Shown here: positions 25,278 to 33,627 of the stretch, piece by piece
How the letters are laid out: every line of letters starts with the position of its first letter
Position numbering within the stretch: position 1 is the stretch's first letter
Assembly (NCBI GenBank): GCA_945905915.1
Contig: CAMDQL010000009.1
Span: 1-41,737 of the forward strand
Length of the DNA stretch: 41,737 bases
Direction: 5' to 3'
DNA from: Flavobacterium psychrophilum
GTDB taxonomy: Bacteria > Bacteroidota > Bacteroidia > Flavobacteriales > Flavobacteriaceae
Program-made: the position numbers and the translations under genes
The notes under the pieces: generated by a model
Database searches by the model: none
What the model saw: the letters and a program-made list of their open reading frames with translations, nothing else
Told to the model about the DNA's origin: nothing

Positions 25278-26867
25278 ATGCCAAACGATTGTGTTACCTA
25301 TCAAAATTCGGGATATTTTTCTAAACTTATCACAGATTATTTAGACGAAAAATCTGAATTGCAATCGCTGTATAATCGTTTTCCAAAAATTGAGCATTTT
25401 CATGGCCAAATCGACGAAAAAAGCAATAATTTTCCGTTTGAAAATCGGCAAATATTAGTTTCGGCATTAGAAAAACAATATAAAAATTTTGAAATTTCAG
25501 AATATACTTCACAAAATATTCAGCTTTTAAAACAATCAAATACATTTACGATTACCACAGGGCATCAACTTAATTTGTTTTCTGGACCACTTTATTTTCT
25601 TTACAAAATTATATCAACTATTAATTTGTGTAAAGAATTAAAATTAAAATTTCCTGCTCAAAACTTTGTCCCAGTTTTTTGGATGGCAACCGAAGATCAT
25701 GATTTTGAAGAGATTAATTATTTCAATTTCAAAGGAAAAAAAATCAGTTGGAATAAAGAAAGTAAAGGAGCAGTGGGTCGTTTTGACACTAAAGGATTGG
25801 ATGAGGTTTATGACTCTTTTTCTAAAGAAATTGGAACCGGAAATAACGCAAATTACTTATTAGATTTATTTAAAAAATCCTATTTTGAACATAAAAATTT
25901 AGCCGATGCCACCCGATTTTTAGCCAATGAGTTATTTAAAAATGAAGGTTTAGTGATTATTGATGGTGATTCAAATGAATTAAAAAAGCTATTTATTCCT
26001 TATATAAAAAGAGAATTGGTCGAACAAATTTCTTATCAAAAAGTAACAGAAACACTTCCAAAACTATCTGATTATACCGTTCAAGTTAATCCTAGAGAGA
26101 TCAATTTGTTTTATCTTCAAGACCAATTGCGAGAGCGCATTATTTTTGAAAATGGAAATTACAAAATTAATAACACTTCGTTAGTTTTTTCTGAAAGTGA
26201 AATTATAACCGAATTAGAAAAAAATCCAGAAAATTTTAGTCCCAATGTAATTTTAAGACCTTTATATCAAGAAGTAATTTTGCCTAATCTTTGCTACATT
26301 GGTGGCGGTGGTGAAATTGCCTATTGGCTCGAACTAAAGTCAAATTTTGAAGCAAATAAGGTTACTTTTCCAATGTTATTAGTGCGAAATTCAGTGCTTT
26401 TAGCTACTGAAAAAAAAGTAATGAAATTAGATAAATTAGGGTTGAGTTGGAATGAAATTTTTATGTCACAAGAATTACTTTCCAATAAAAAAGCGAAAGA
26501 GTTTTCTAACTTTACAATCGATTTTTCTGAACAAAAAGAGGTTTTAAAACAACAATTTAAAGCTTTACATGAAATTGCGTTAAACACTGACAAATCATTT
26601 ATAGGCGCAGTAAAAGCACAAGAAATCAAACAAATAAACGGATTAGATAAGTTAGAAAAACGTTTATTAAAAGCAGAAAAAAGGGTTCATTCTGAAACGG
26701 TAAATCGAATTGTTTCCTTACAAAATGAGTTGTTTCCAAATAATAATTTACAAGAACGTAACGTGAATTTTAGCGAATATTATTTTGAATTTGGAACTAA
26801 ATTAATGGAAGAGTTACTGTGTGAATTAAATCCACTTTCGCAAGAATTCAAAATCATTACTTTATAA
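25278..26867 (+). CDS. bshC: Bacillithiol biosynthesis cysteine-adding enzyme BshC
   Basis: A 529-residue cytoplasmic enzyme that adds cysteine to glucosamine-malate in the last step of bacillithiol synthesis. The family N-terminal signature is visible: TITTGHQLNLFSGPLYFLYK at about 92-111 and VFWMATEDHDFEEIN at about 134-148. A long helical region near 440-500 forms the BshC coiled coil, and the end keeps the typical NVNFSEYYFEFG. Length matches the family. A promoter-like TATTTTAG (25252-25259) lies 18 bases upstream. The enzymes BshA and BshB are not in this window. The gene runs toward ndk, about 60 bases away and probably separately promoted. Confidence 0.95.
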   Translation: MPNDCVTYQNSGYFSKLITDYLDEKSELQSLYNRFPKIEHFHGQIDEKSNNFPFENRQILVSALEKQYKNFEISEYTSQNIQLLKQSNTFTITTGHQLNLFSGPLYFLYKIISTINLCKELKLKFPAQNFVPVFWMATEDHDFEEINYFNFKGKKISWNKESKGAVGRFDTKGLDEVYDSFSKEIGTGNNANYLLDLFKKSYFEHKNLADATRFLANELFKNEGLVIIDGDSNELKKLFIPYIKRELVEQISYQKVTETLPKLSDYTVQVNPREINLFYLQDQLRERIIFENGNYKINNTSLVFSESEIITELEKNPENFSPNVILRPLYQEVILPNLCYIGGGGEIAYWLELKSNFEANKVTFPMLLVRNSVLLATEKKVMKLDKLGLSWNEIFMSQELLSNKKAKEFSNFTIDFSEQKEVLKQQFKALHEIALNTDKSFIGAVKAQEIKQINGLDKLEKRLLKAEKRVHSETVNRIVSLQNELFPNNNLQERNVNFSEYYFEFGTKLMEELLCELNPLSQEFKIITL

Positions 26868-26878
26868 TCAATATTTAA

Positions 26879-26908
26879 TTGGAATTCTTCAAAAAAACAC
26901 TAATTTTG
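26879..26908 (+). promoter_or_regulatory. ndk: Putative promoter of ndk
   Basis: TTG (26879-26881) and TAATTTTG (26901-26908) are 19 bases apart, matching the Bacteroidetes promoter pattern. The ATG follows after 22 bases. Confidence 0.6.
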
Positions 26909-26930
26909 CACCCAATTAAAAAATAGAAAA

Positions 26931-27350
26931 ATGGCAAGTAATAGAACTTTTACGATGATTAAACCAGATGCTGTTGAAAACGGACATATTGGTGGAATTT
27001 TAAACATGATTGCTGAAGGTGGTTTCAGAATTGTAGCAATGAAATTAACGCAATTAACCGTTGCAGATGCTCAAAAATTTTATGCGGTTCACAGTGAAAG
27101 ACCTTTCTTTAGTGAATTAGTTGAATTTATGACAAGAGGTCCTATTGTGGCTGCAATTTTAGAAAAAAATAATGCTGTTGAAGATTTTAGAACTTTAATT
27201 GGCGCTACAAATCCTGCTGATGCTGCAGAAGGAACAATCCGAAAAAAATATGCTTCTTCAATTGGAGAAAATGCTGTTCACGGATCTGATTCTGATGAAA
27301 ATGCAGCGATTGAAGGTGCTTTCCATTTTGCTGGAAGAGAGCAATTCTAG
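26931..27350 (+). CDS. ndk: Nucleoside diphosphate kinase
   Basis: A 139-residue enzyme transferring the gamma phosphate between nucleoside triphosphates and diphosphates. The active-site histidine is His117 in [12 protein letters not shown], the family signature, and Lys11 in TMIKPDAV binds the phosphate. The length is normal and the end FHFAGREQF matches the family. It is single, with a promoter just upstream and a hairpin terminator after it. The following gene on the opposite strand ends at the same hairpin. An overlapping reading frame on the same strand at 27199-27396 is only a shadow. Confidence 0.98.
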   Translation: MASNRTFTMIKPDAVENGHIGGILNMIAEGGFRIVAMKLTQLTVADAQKFYAVHSERPFFSELVEFMTRGPIVAAILEKNNAVEDFRTLIGATNPADAAEGTIRKKYASSIGENAVHGSDSDENAAIEGAFHFAGREQF

Positions 27351-27395
27351 TGGACAGTATTCAGTCACAGTAGGCAGGAATGTCTATAAAATATA

Positions 27396-27427
27396 AAATC
27401 CCGATTGTAACAAATCGGGATTTTTTT
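27396..27427. terminator. Bidirectional terminator between ndk and the DciA-like gene
   Basis: AAATCCCGATT and its complement AAATCGGGATTT form a stem of about 10 bp with a short loop, followed by T-runs on both strands. The stop codon of the opposite gene is at 27428-27426, inside the A/T tail. Confidence 0.88.
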
Positions 27428-27722
27428 ATCTTAATACTAATTGGGTAACTAGTTCTTTTTGGAGCTCTTCATTGATCATTTTGATGATTTTATCTTTTCC
27501 ATAACTTAATTCCTCTCGCAATACAGCAGAAGACAAAGCCACATAAAGTGTAGTGTGTTTCAGTTGGATTTCTGTTGTATAATTATTGACTCCATTACCC
27601 ATTACATTCTTCCATGCCTCACGAACGTTAACAACGTCTATGCCTACTTCCAACTTATTTTGTACAATAAATTGTTTGAGTACATCAGCAATAGAACTTT
27701 CTTCATTGAATCTTTTAGCCAT
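27426..27722 (-). CDS. DUF721 (DciA-like) protein
   Basis: A 98-residue cytoplasmic protein of the DUF721 family. The core pattern is visible: ADVLKQFIVQNKLE at about 12-25, VREAWKNVMG at about 33-42 and LYVALSSAVLREELSYGK at about 59-76. Members related to DciA load or support the replicative helicase DnaB in bacteria that lack DnaC. Which role applies in Bacteroidetes is not settled. It follows the lipoprotein gene on the same strand (stop and start separated by one base), so the two are co-transcribed. Confidence 0.85.
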   Translation of the reverse strand: MAKRFNEESSIADVLKQFIVQNKLEVGIDVVNVREAWKNVMGNGVNNYTTEIQLKHTTLYVALSSAVLREELSYGKDKIIKMINEELQKELVTQLVLR

Positions 27723-27723
27723 A

Positions 27724-28140
27724 CTACTTTATTGAAAATTTAACCGGTCTTTTATAATAATATTCTAAATCTTGCTGGTTTTTAATCACTAATTTGTCTT
27801 TAGACAATTCTATGATTTCTTCATTCCATTGAGCATAAGACGTACTATAATAAATAGAAGCTGTTCCATCTATAAGTTCAACTTTAACTGTTTCCTGAAT
27901 ATTATTAGTTAAGTAAGTTCCGTCTATTTGAGGCATCACTTTTTTTCTAAATCCATTTGATTTGGTTATTTTAAAAAAATCAATGGTTTCATTTACTTTA
28001 TATTCTTTTTTTTCACCATTTGGTAAAATTACTTTTTCAATTTCCCAATAACCATTTAAGTTTTGTAAGTCAGCCTCTACAAAAGATTGTTTACACGACA
28101 ATAATGCACCAAAAACAAGAAACAACATTACTTTTTTCAT
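27724..28140 (-). CDS. Small lipoprotein of unknown function, upstream of the DciA-like gene
   Basis: A 138-residue lipoprotein; the signal peptide ends ALLSCKQ with the lipidated Cys at 16. The mature part has the pattern of a lipocalin-like small barrel (LNGYWEIEKVILPNGEKKEY, then alternating strands), which is common for such Bacteroidetes lipoproteins. I do not recognise a named family. The order lipoprotein then DUF721 with one base between start and stop suggests translational coupling, though no functional link between a lipoprotein and DciA is obvious. Confidence 0.78.
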   Translation of the reverse strand: MKKVMLFLVFGALLSCKQSFVEADLQNLNGYWEIEKVILPNGEKKEYKVNETIDFFKITKSNGFRKKVMPQIDGTYLTNNIQETVKVELIDGTASIYYSTSYAQWNEEIIELSKDKLVIKNQQDLEYYYKRPVKFSIK

Positions 28141-28245
28141 TCTTATTCCTTTTTAATGGGTTAAATTTACAATAAATTCTGTTTTGATTTAAACTTTTTA
28201 GTAGTTTTAAAGTCTGAATAGTAATAACTCTTACTTTTTGTCTAA

Positions 28246-29310
28246 ATGAAAAAAATTGCGCTTTTTTTTACCAGTTTATTGCTAATTAGTTGTGGGTCAG
28301 ATGATGCATCAACTTCACCAATTCCAGAAGAATCAATGTATTTTCCTCCCATTGGTTCATCTATTTGGGAAACTAAAACTGTTGCAAGTTTAGGTTGGAA
28401 TCAATCGCAAGTGCAGCCTTTGTTAGATTATTTAGCGTTAAAAAACACAAAAAGTTTTATGATATTGCACAATGGAAAAATTGTGATGGAAAATTATTTC
28501 AATGGTCATACTGCAAATGAACCTTGGTATTGGGCTAGTGCAGGAAAAACATTAACTACTACTGTTACCGGAATTGCAGAACAAGAAGGGTTTTTAAATA
28601 GTAATAATAAAGTATCAGATTATCTAGGAATAGGCTGGACAAGTGCTCCTATAGCGAAAGAGAATCTAATTACCAATAAACATCTATTAACCATGACTTC
28701 TGGTCTTAATGATGCGCTAGGAGATGATGTTTCACCTGCAAATCTTCAATATGTAGCCGATGCTGGCACACGATGGGCCTATCATAATGTATATGTAAAA
28801 TTACAGGATGTTGTTGCAGCTTCAACAGGGCAAAGTTGGGATACTTATTTCAATACAAAGTTGCGAGATAAAATAGGAATGACTGGTCTTTGGGTGCAAA
28901 ATTCAGGCCTGAGTGTATATTGGAGTAATACGAGGAGTATGGCTAGATTTGGCCTTTTAGCACTAAACAATGGGAAATGGGAAAACAATCAAATTGCACC
29001 TCAAAATTATATGCAACAAGCAAGAAATACTTCACAAAACATCAACTTAGCCTATGGTTATTTATGGTGGTTAAATGGAAAATCTAGTTATAGATTACCT
29101 CAAACTCAATTTCAATTTAATGGAAAAATAATTCCAACTGCACCAGACGAAATGTATTGTGCTTTAGGAAAAAATGATCAAAAAATATATATTGTTCCCA
29201 GTAGAAAATTAGTCATTATCAGAATGGGAAATGCCGCTGATGATGTAAATATGGCACTATCAGATTTTGATGAAATCTTGTGGGAAAAAATTAGTGCCGT
29301 TATAAATTAA
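28246..29310 (+). CDS. Serine hydrolase lipoprotein (class C beta-lactamase-like)
   Basis: A 354-residue lipoprotein (lipobox LLISC, Cys16). The class C beta-lactamase/penicillin-binding fold shows the catalytic SxxK as SAGK at residues 98-101 (WASAGKTLT) and the YxN motif as YHN at 179-181 (WAYHNVYVKL). The third (KTG-like) motif is not obvious. Similar family members act as esterases, D-aminopeptidases or peptidases on the periplasmic side, and a true beta-lactamase is not indicated. It converges with the small membrane protein gene at 29307, overlapping it by four bases at the stop codons. Confidence 0.88.
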   Translation: MKKIALFFTSLLLISCGSDDASTSPIPEESMYFPPIGSSIWETKTVASLGWNQSQVQPLLDYLALKNTKSFMILHNGKIVMENYFNGHTANEPWYWASAGKTLTTTVTGIAEQEGFLNSNNKVSDYLGIGWTSAPIAKENLITNKHLLTMTSGLNDALGDDVSPANLQYVADAGTRWAYHNVYVKLQDVVAASTGQSWDTYFNTKLRDKIGMTGLWVQNSGLSVYWSNTRSMARFGLLALNNGKWENNQIAPQNYMQQARNTSQNINLAYGYLWWLNGKSSYRLPQTQFQFNGKIIPTAPDEMYCALGKNDQKIYIVPSRKLVIIRMGNAADDVNMALSDFDEILWEKISAVIN

Positions 29311-29489
29311 TTTTTTTTGAGATTTTTTTTACCACTCAAAAGTTTGATAATAACATACATAATGATTGCAAAAGAAATTAATCGCAAAGCCATAAAAACA
29401 AACCCCATTTCGTCAAAAGGGAATGCAACTAAAGCTAATACTAAAGCCACTAAAAGAAGCTTTACCATTTTATATTTTAAAAATTCCAT
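29307..29489 (-). CDS. Small membrane protein downstream of ftsY
   Basis: A 60-residue protein with two hydrophobic stretches (about 8-25 and 29-47) and a basic tail (SGKKNLKKN). It starts 6 bases after the ftsY stop codon on the same strand, so it is likely to be transcribed with it. An internal ATG gives the alternative start MVKLLL at residue 8. I recognise no family. Its hydrophobic pattern and tight coupling to ftsY support a real gene. Its last codons overlap the serine hydrolase gene by four bases. Confidence 0.6.
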   Translation of the reverse strand: MEFLKYKMVKLLLVALVLALVAFPFDEMGFVFMALRLISFAIIMYVIIKLLSGKKNLKKN

Positions 29490-29495
29490 CTATTA

Positions 29496-30476
29496 TTATT
29501 TAAAAAATGAATCCACGAATTCATACTTATTAAAAACTTGAAGGTCTTCAATTCCTTCACCAATTCCAATATATTTAACGGGTATTTGAAATTGATCTGA
29601 AATACCAATAACAACTCCTCCTTTTGCAGTTCCGTCTAATTTTGTAACGGCTAAACAAGAAACTTCAGTAGCGGCAGTAAATTGTTTGGCTTGTTCAAAT
29701 GCATTTTGACCTGTGGAACCATCTAAAACTAAAAGTACGTCATTTGGTGTGCCTTCCACAACTTTTTGCATTACTTTTTTCACTTTTGAAAGTTCGTTCA
29801 TTAAACCTACTTTATTATGTAAACGACCAGCAGTATCAATAATTACAACGTCGGCGTTTTGTGCTACAGCGCTTTGTAAGGTATCAAAAGCAACCGATGC
29901 AGGATCACTTCCCATTTGTTGTTTCACGATTGGCACACCTACTCTATCTGCCCAAATTTGCAATTGATCAATGGCTGCTGCTCTAAACGTGTCTGCGGCA
30001 CCTAAAACTACATTATAACCCGCTTTTTTAAACTGATAGGCTAATTTACCAATTGTAGTGGTTTTACCAACTCCATTTACTCCAACAACCATAATTACAT
30101 ATGGTTTTTTATCTACTGGAATTAAAAATTCTGTAGCTTCTCCAGAGTTTGTTTCCGATAATAAACTAGCTATTTCATCTCGAAGAATGGAATTTAATTC
30201 GTCGGTGCTCAAATATTTATCTCGGGAAACACGTTCTTCAATGCGTTCAATAATCTTTAAGGTTGTATTTACACCTACATCAGAAGAAACCAATATTTCT
30301 TCTAAGTTGTCTAAAACCTCATCGTCTACTTTTGATTTTCCGGCAACGGCTTTTGTAAGCTTGGAAAAAAAAGACGTTTTTGTTTTTTCTAATCCTTTAT
30401 CTAATGTTTGCTTTTCTTGTTCGTTTAAAACAGGCTCAGCTTTTGATGAAGAAAATATTTTTTTAAAAAAACTCAT
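29496..30476 (-). CDS. ftsY: Signal recognition particle receptor FtsY
   Basis: A 326-residue SRP receptor GTPase. The N domain covers about 35-105. G1 GVNGVGKT is at 132-139, the DTFRAAA motif at 162-168, G3 DTAGR at 214-218, G4 TKLD at 278-281 and the closing GG at 286-287. It docks ribosomes carrying SRP to the inner membrane. The acidic N-terminal extension is short, as in many Bacteroidetes. The leader region is about 155 bases long and contains repeat copy B, and a promoter matching TTTG/TACATTTG overlaps the terminator of the ribosomal gene cluster upstream. Confidence 0.97.
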   Translation of the reverse strand: MSFFKKIFSSSKAEPVLNEQEKQTLDKGLEKTKTSFFSKLTKAVAGKSKVDDEVLDNLEEILVSSDVGVNTTLKIIERIEERVSRDKYLSTDELNSILRDEIASLLSETNSGEATEFLIPVDKKPYVIMVVGVNGVGKTTTIGKLAYQFKKAGYNVVLGAADTFRAAAIDQLQIWADRVGVPIVKQQMGSDPASVAFDTLQSAVAQNADVVIIDTAGRLHNKVGLMNELSKVKKVMQKVVEGTPNDVLLVLDGSTGQNAFEQAKQFTAATEVSCLAVTKLDGTAKGGVVIGISDQFQIPVKYIGIGEGIEDLQVFNKYEFVDSFFK

Positions 30477-30544
30477 TTGAAATGATTTTTTGATTTATTC
30501 CATTAGTTGATTGAAAACGAATTTTGCATCCTTTTGATTGTTCA

Positions 30545-30626
30545 TAGCCCCGATTGAAGCAAACTACCGTGTAGTGCGAAAAGCGGGAACATGGTTTAAA
30601 AAAGGCGTTTTGATTGGCTTCAAATA
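30545..30626. repeat. TAGCCCCGAT intergenic element, copy B (in the ftsY leader)
   Basis: Second copy of the element seen at 16433-16525, sharing TAGCCCCGATtGAAGC, AGCGGGA, TTTAAAAAA and GCTTCAA. TTGAAGC (30554-30560) and GCTTCAA (30617-30623) are perfectly complementary, and ACTAC/GTAGT near 30562-30574 adds a small inner hairpin. The motif reads on the plus strand, antisense to the ftsY transcript. Confidence 0.7.
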
Positions 30627-30636
30627 ATTATAGTGA

Positions 30637-30667
30637 CAAATGTAAAAATAAAAAAGCTACTTTCAAA
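30637..30667 (-). promoter_or_regulatory. Putative promoter of ftsY overlapping the upstream terminator
   Basis: On the minus strand TTTG (30667-30664) and TACATTTG (30644-30637, exact TAnnTTTG) are 19 bases apart. The -33 element lies in the hairpin of the preceding terminator. Confidence 0.55.
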
Positions 30668-30680
30668 CGAAAGTAGCTTA
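30648..30680 (-). terminator. Terminator of the rpmB-rpmG-DUF4295 cluster
   Basis: AAGCTACTTTC (30654-30664) and GAAAGTAGCTT (30669-30679) form an 11-bp stem with a 4-base loop. On the minus strand a T-run follows. Confidence 0.85.
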
Positions 30681-30702
30681 TCTATATAATTGTTTTTATG
30701 AA

Positions 30703-30855
30703 TTATTTCTTTTTCAAGAATTCATCAACTAATTCAGGAGCCATCACAGATTCAACGAATGTGTAAGCGCCAGTTTTTGGAGATTTAACCATTTTAATAG
30801 CTTTGGTTAATCTTTTAGAAGCTGTTTGTAAAGTTGCTACGGTTTTCTTTGCCAT
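30703..30855 (-). CDS. DUF4295 family small basic protein
   Basis: A 50-residue basic protein running from ATG at 30855 to TAA at 30703. Its start is MAKKTVATLQ, and the rest is Lys-rich (KMVKSPKTGAYTFVES, then a C-terminal FLKKK). This matches DUF4295, a short family found only in Bacteroidetes directly after rpmG. It lies 8 bases after rpmG on the same strand, in the third position of the ribosomal cluster, so a ribosome-related role is likely. No experimental function is known to me. Confidence 0.85.
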   Translation of the reverse strand: MAKKTVATLQTASKRLTKAIKMVKSPKTGAYTFVESVMAPELVDEFLKKK

Positions 30856-30863
30856 GACTTATC

Positions 30864-31046
30864 TTATTTAATTTCTTTATGAACTGTTACTCTTTTTAAA
30901 ACAGGATTAAATTTTTTAATCTCTAATCTATCTGGAGTATTTTTTTTGTTTTTAGTAGTAATGTAACGAGATGTTCCAGGAACTCCTGAAGTTTTGTGCT
31001 CTGTACATTCTAAAATAACTTGGATTCTATTACCTTTCTTTGCCAT
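30864..31046 (-). CDS. rpmG: 50S ribosomal protein L33
   Basis: A 60-residue ribosomal protein beginning [20 protein letters not shown], the usual start of L33. It has only one cysteine, so it is the form without a zinc ribbon. It belongs to the cluster rpmB-rpmG-DUF4295 and lies 21 bases after rpmB. Confidence 0.97.
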   Translation of the reverse strand: MAKKGNRIQVILECTEHKTSGVPGTSRYITTKNKKNTPDRLEIKKFNPVLKRVTVHKEIK

Positions 31047-31067
31047 TTTGATATATATTATTGCGTA

Positions 31068-31310
31068 TTATACAGATTTTACAAATCCGTTAGCTTTTGC
31101 ATTTTTCAATACAGCAGCAATTCCATTTTTATTAATAGTTTTTAATGCAGCAGTTGAAATTTTCAACGTTACCCATCTATCTTCTTCAGGAATGTAAAAA
31201 CGTTTTTTTACTAAGTTAACAGAGAATTTTCTCTTTGTTTTATTCATAGCGTGAGAAACATTGTTCCCTACCATTGCTCTTTTACCTGTAAGTTCACAAA
31301 CTCTTGACAT
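31068..31310 (-). CDS. rpmB: 50S ribosomal protein L28
   Basis: An 80-residue ribosomal protein beginning MSRVCELTGKRAMVGNNVSH, the L28 signature. Length is normal. It leads the cluster with rpmG and the DUF4295 gene. Its upstream region (31311-31389) includes TTTCTTTG at 31351-31344, one mismatch away from the TAnnTTTG promoter pattern. Confidence 0.97.
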   Translation of the reverse strand: MSRVCELTGKRAMVGNNVSHAMNKTKRKFSVNLVKKRFYIPEEDRWVTLKISTAALKTINKNGIAAVLKNAKANGFVKSV

Positions 31311-31389
31311 TATTATTTAGCTTTATTTCGTTATCTAAAATCAGGGTGCAAAGAAACAAAATCGATTTCATATACACAACAATCTTTTA

Positions 31390-32637
31390 TTATTTTTTTA
31401 AAATTTCTTTATAAACGAGTTCCAATGATTTACTAACAGCCCTATCTATTACCTTTTCACGAGGTTGACCAAAATTAAATTCTTCAACAAAAACGCCCGT
31501 AGGAGTAGCTATTGCAATGAATACTATACCTAAATCAACAGAAGAATGACCCTTTGCAGGACCAGCATTTCCAGTTGTTGCAATGGCATAATCTACCTGC
31601 ATTAATTTTTGAATTCCTAATGCCATTTCTGAAGCCACTTGAGCACTGACAACTCCATACTTGTCAATTGTGTTTTTTGAAACCCCTAAAACATCTATTT
31701 TGGTTTGTGTTGCATAACTTACCACACTTCCTTTAAAATAATTTGAAGCCCCAGATAAAGCGGTTAAAACAGTCGCAATCTTGCCTCCCGTACAACTTTC
31801 GGCAGTAGCTAGTGTGAATCCTTTTTCGGTCATCAAACGTCCAAGCATTACTTCTATCGTTTCGTCTTCATTATAACCCACAATTATTTCATGAATTAAT
31901 ACATCTAGCATTTGAACTTGATGAGCTATTGCTGCTTGAAGCAATTCTTTATTATCTCCTCTTGCTGTTAAACGCAATCTAACTTTTCCTGGACTTGGCA
32001 AATAAGCTAATTTGATAAAATCGGGTAAATTATCTTCCCATTCTTCAATTTGTTCTGCAATTAAACTTTCACCCGTGCCATAGGTCATAATGGTTTGATG
32101 GAGAATGTATGGTCGTTTAAATTTTTGGACTAAATTGGGAATCACCTCATTATCGATCAAATATTTCATTTCATAAGGAACACCTGGCAACGAAACAAAA
32201 ACCGTATTTTCTTTCTCCATCCACATTCCAGGAGCTGTTCCCATTTTATTAAACAACACTTTTGCAGTTGAAGGAATTAATGCTTGATCACGATTAATTT
32301 GGGTAATTGGACGTTTATAAATTCCTTCAATGATACTTCTGACATGCAATAAAACAGCTTCATTTTCAATTAAGTCATCTTCAAAATACTCGCAGAATGT
32401 TTTCTTTGTAATATCGTCTTTTGTTGGCCCTAATCCGCCAGTAATAATGACTACATCGACCTTATTTTGTAGATTTTGAAATGTATTTAAAATATGTAGT
32501 TTATCATCTGAAATAGACAATATTTCTTGCGTTGCAATTCCAATTTTATCCAATGCTTTAGCAATATATGCCGAATTTGTATCTACAATTTGACCAATAA
32601 GAATTTCATCACCAATAGTAACAATTGCTGCCTTCAT
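31390..32637 (-). CDS. cinA: CinA family protein (nicotinamide mononucleotide deamidase-like)
   Basis: A 415-residue two-domain protein. The N-terminal MoaB/MogA-like domain (about 1-170) carries [13 protein letters not shown] and [14 protein letters not shown]. The C-terminal PncC-like domain (about 255-415) has the typical [20 protein letters not shown] and [13 protein letters not shown]. The full-length form hydrolyses ADP-ribose and deamidates NMN in NAD recycling, and has been called competence- and damage-inducible in Gram-positive bacteria. It is preceded by the Hpt gene with a 20-base gap on the same strand and probably ends the FAH-Hpt-CinA operon. Confidence 0.94.
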   Translation of the reverse strand: MKAAIVTIGDEILIGQIVDTNSAYIAKALDKIGIATQEILSISDDKLHILNTFQNLQNKVDVVIITGGLGPTKDDITKKTFCEYFEDDLIENEAVLLHVRSIIEGIYKRPITQINRDQALIPSTAKVLFNKMGTAPGMWMEKENTVFVSLPGVPYEMKYLIDNEVIPNLVQKFKRPYILHQTIMTYGTGESLIAEQIEEWEDNLPDFIKLAYLPSPGKVRLRLTARGDNKELLQAAIAHQVQMLDVLIHEIIVGYNEDETIEVMLGRLMTEKGFTLATAESCTGGKIATVLTALSGASNYFKGSVVSYATQTKIDVLGVSKNTIDKYGVVSAQVASEMALGIQKLMQVDYAIATTGNAGPAKGHSSVDLGIVFIAIATPTGVFVEEFNFGQPREKVIDRAVSKSLELVYKEILKK

Positions 32638-32657
32638 TTATATATTTATTTTGAAAT

Positions 32658-33002
32658 TTAAAGTTTAAAATCTTTTTTAATTTCTTTAATTGCTAAATCT
32701 ATTCGATCTTTTAAAGATTTATAAACTTCTTTGATTTCTTTGCGTTTACCTTCTGTTTTGGTCCAAGTCATAATTTGCAAATTTTCTTCATAGGACATAT
32801 CCATTCCTAATAAATCAAGAGTTGGTTTTATTTTATGACAAGCGGCATAGGTTCGGGTATAATCTTTATCTTCAATAGCTGTTCTAATTGATTTTATTTC
32901 TGCAGGAACTTCCTCTAAAAACAAAGTCACAATTTGCAATGCAAAATCGGTATCGTTTTCTGAAATTTCATACACTTTTGCGAGATTATACTGTAAAGCC
33001 AT
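32658..33002 (-). CDS. Stand-alone histidine phosphotransfer (Hpt) domain protein
   Basis: A 114-residue, all-helical protein. The frame reaches up to 33041, but the ATG at 33002 starts one base after the FAH stop codon and gives the natural N-terminus MALQYNLAKVYEISEND. The phosphorylatable histidine is His56 in YAACHKIKPTLDLLGM, a typical Hpt active-site helix. Such proteins pass phosphate between response-regulator receiver domains and hybrid kinases. Neither partner is near, so this is an orphan relay protein. Its place between FAH and cinA is unusual and may reflect co-expression with housekeeping genes rather than a functional link. Confidence 0.82.
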   Translation of the reverse strand: MALQYNLAKVYEISENDTDFALQIVTLFLEEVPAEIKSIRTAIEDKDYTRTYAACHKIKPTLDLLGMDMSYEENLQIMTWTKTEGKRKEIKEVYKSLKDRIDLAIKEIKKDFKL

Positions 33003-33003
33003 A

Positions 33004-33615
33004 TTACTTAATTTGTATTCTAAATACTGATTTTCCTTCAATAAATCCCTCTAAAACATCGCCTTCTGTTACTTTTGCTACTCCTTTTGGTGTTCCCGTA
33101 AAAATAATATCACCTTTTTTTAAGGTAAAAAACTGAGACACATAAGACACTAAAGCATCTATATTCCATAACATTAACTCGGTATTTCCAACTTGTACCG
33201 ATTGACCATTGGATTTCAACTCAAAGTTAATATTTTCCATAGAAGAAAATTCTTTTTTCGGTAAAAAGGCACCAATTACCGCTGAATGGTCAAATGCTTT
33301 TGCTTTTTCCCAAGGTAATCCTTTTTCTTTGAGTTGGGCTTGAACATCTCTTGCTGTAAAATCAATTCCTAATCCAATCTCATCATAATATTTATGAGCA
33401 AATTTGGCATCAATGTACTTTCCTACTTTACAAATCTTAACTAAAACCTCTACTTCATGATGTACATCGTTACTAAAAGCAGGGATTACAAATGGCGTTT
33501 TTTTTGGCAAAACAGCGGTATCAGGCTTTAAAAAAATAACTGGTTCCGTAGGTTTTTCGTTATTAAGTTCCGAAATATGGTCTACATAATTGCGACCGAT
33601 GCAGATTATTTTCAT
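33004..33615 (-). CDS. Fumarylacetoacetate hydrolase family protein
   Basis: A 203-residue enzyme of the FAH superfamily. Its metal site is visible as HHEVEVLVKI at about 52-61 (Glu54 and Glu56), with the later acidic site at GLGIDFTARDVQ (about 81-92), and the typical end motif FTGTPKGVAKVTEGDVLEG (split as FTGTPKGVAK and VTEGDVLEG). Short single-domain members act as oxaloacetate decarboxylases, acylpyruvases or hydratases of C-C bond chemistry; which one this is cannot be settled. It is followed at one base by the Hpt gene. A repeat of about 70 bases separates it from the exonuclease gene upstream. Confidence 0.9.
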   Translation of the reverse strand: MKIICIGRNYVDHISELNNEKPTEPVIFLKPDTAVLPKKTPFVIPAFSNDVHHEVEVLVKICKVGKYIDAKFAHKYYDEIGLGIDFTARDVQAQLKEKGLPWEKAKAFDHSAVIGAFLPKKEFSSMENINFELKSNGQSVQVGNTELMLWNIDALVSYVSQFFTLKKGDIIFTGTPKGVAKVTEGDVLEGFIEGKSVFRIQIK

Positions 33616-33627
33616 TTTTTTTTAATT

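Noticed and set aside
26321..26629. 102-residue antisense open frame in bshC
   Set aside because: Composition and position follow the bshC codons; there is no promoter or motif.
28246..29310. Beta-lactamase resistance gene
   Set aside because: Only the fold and two motifs match. The lipobox and lack of a clear third motif fit a general serine hydrolase, so no resistance role is claimed.
30058..30480. 140-residue plus-strand open frame opposite ftsY
   Set aside because: It is a shadow of the ftsY N and G domains, with no conserved motif.
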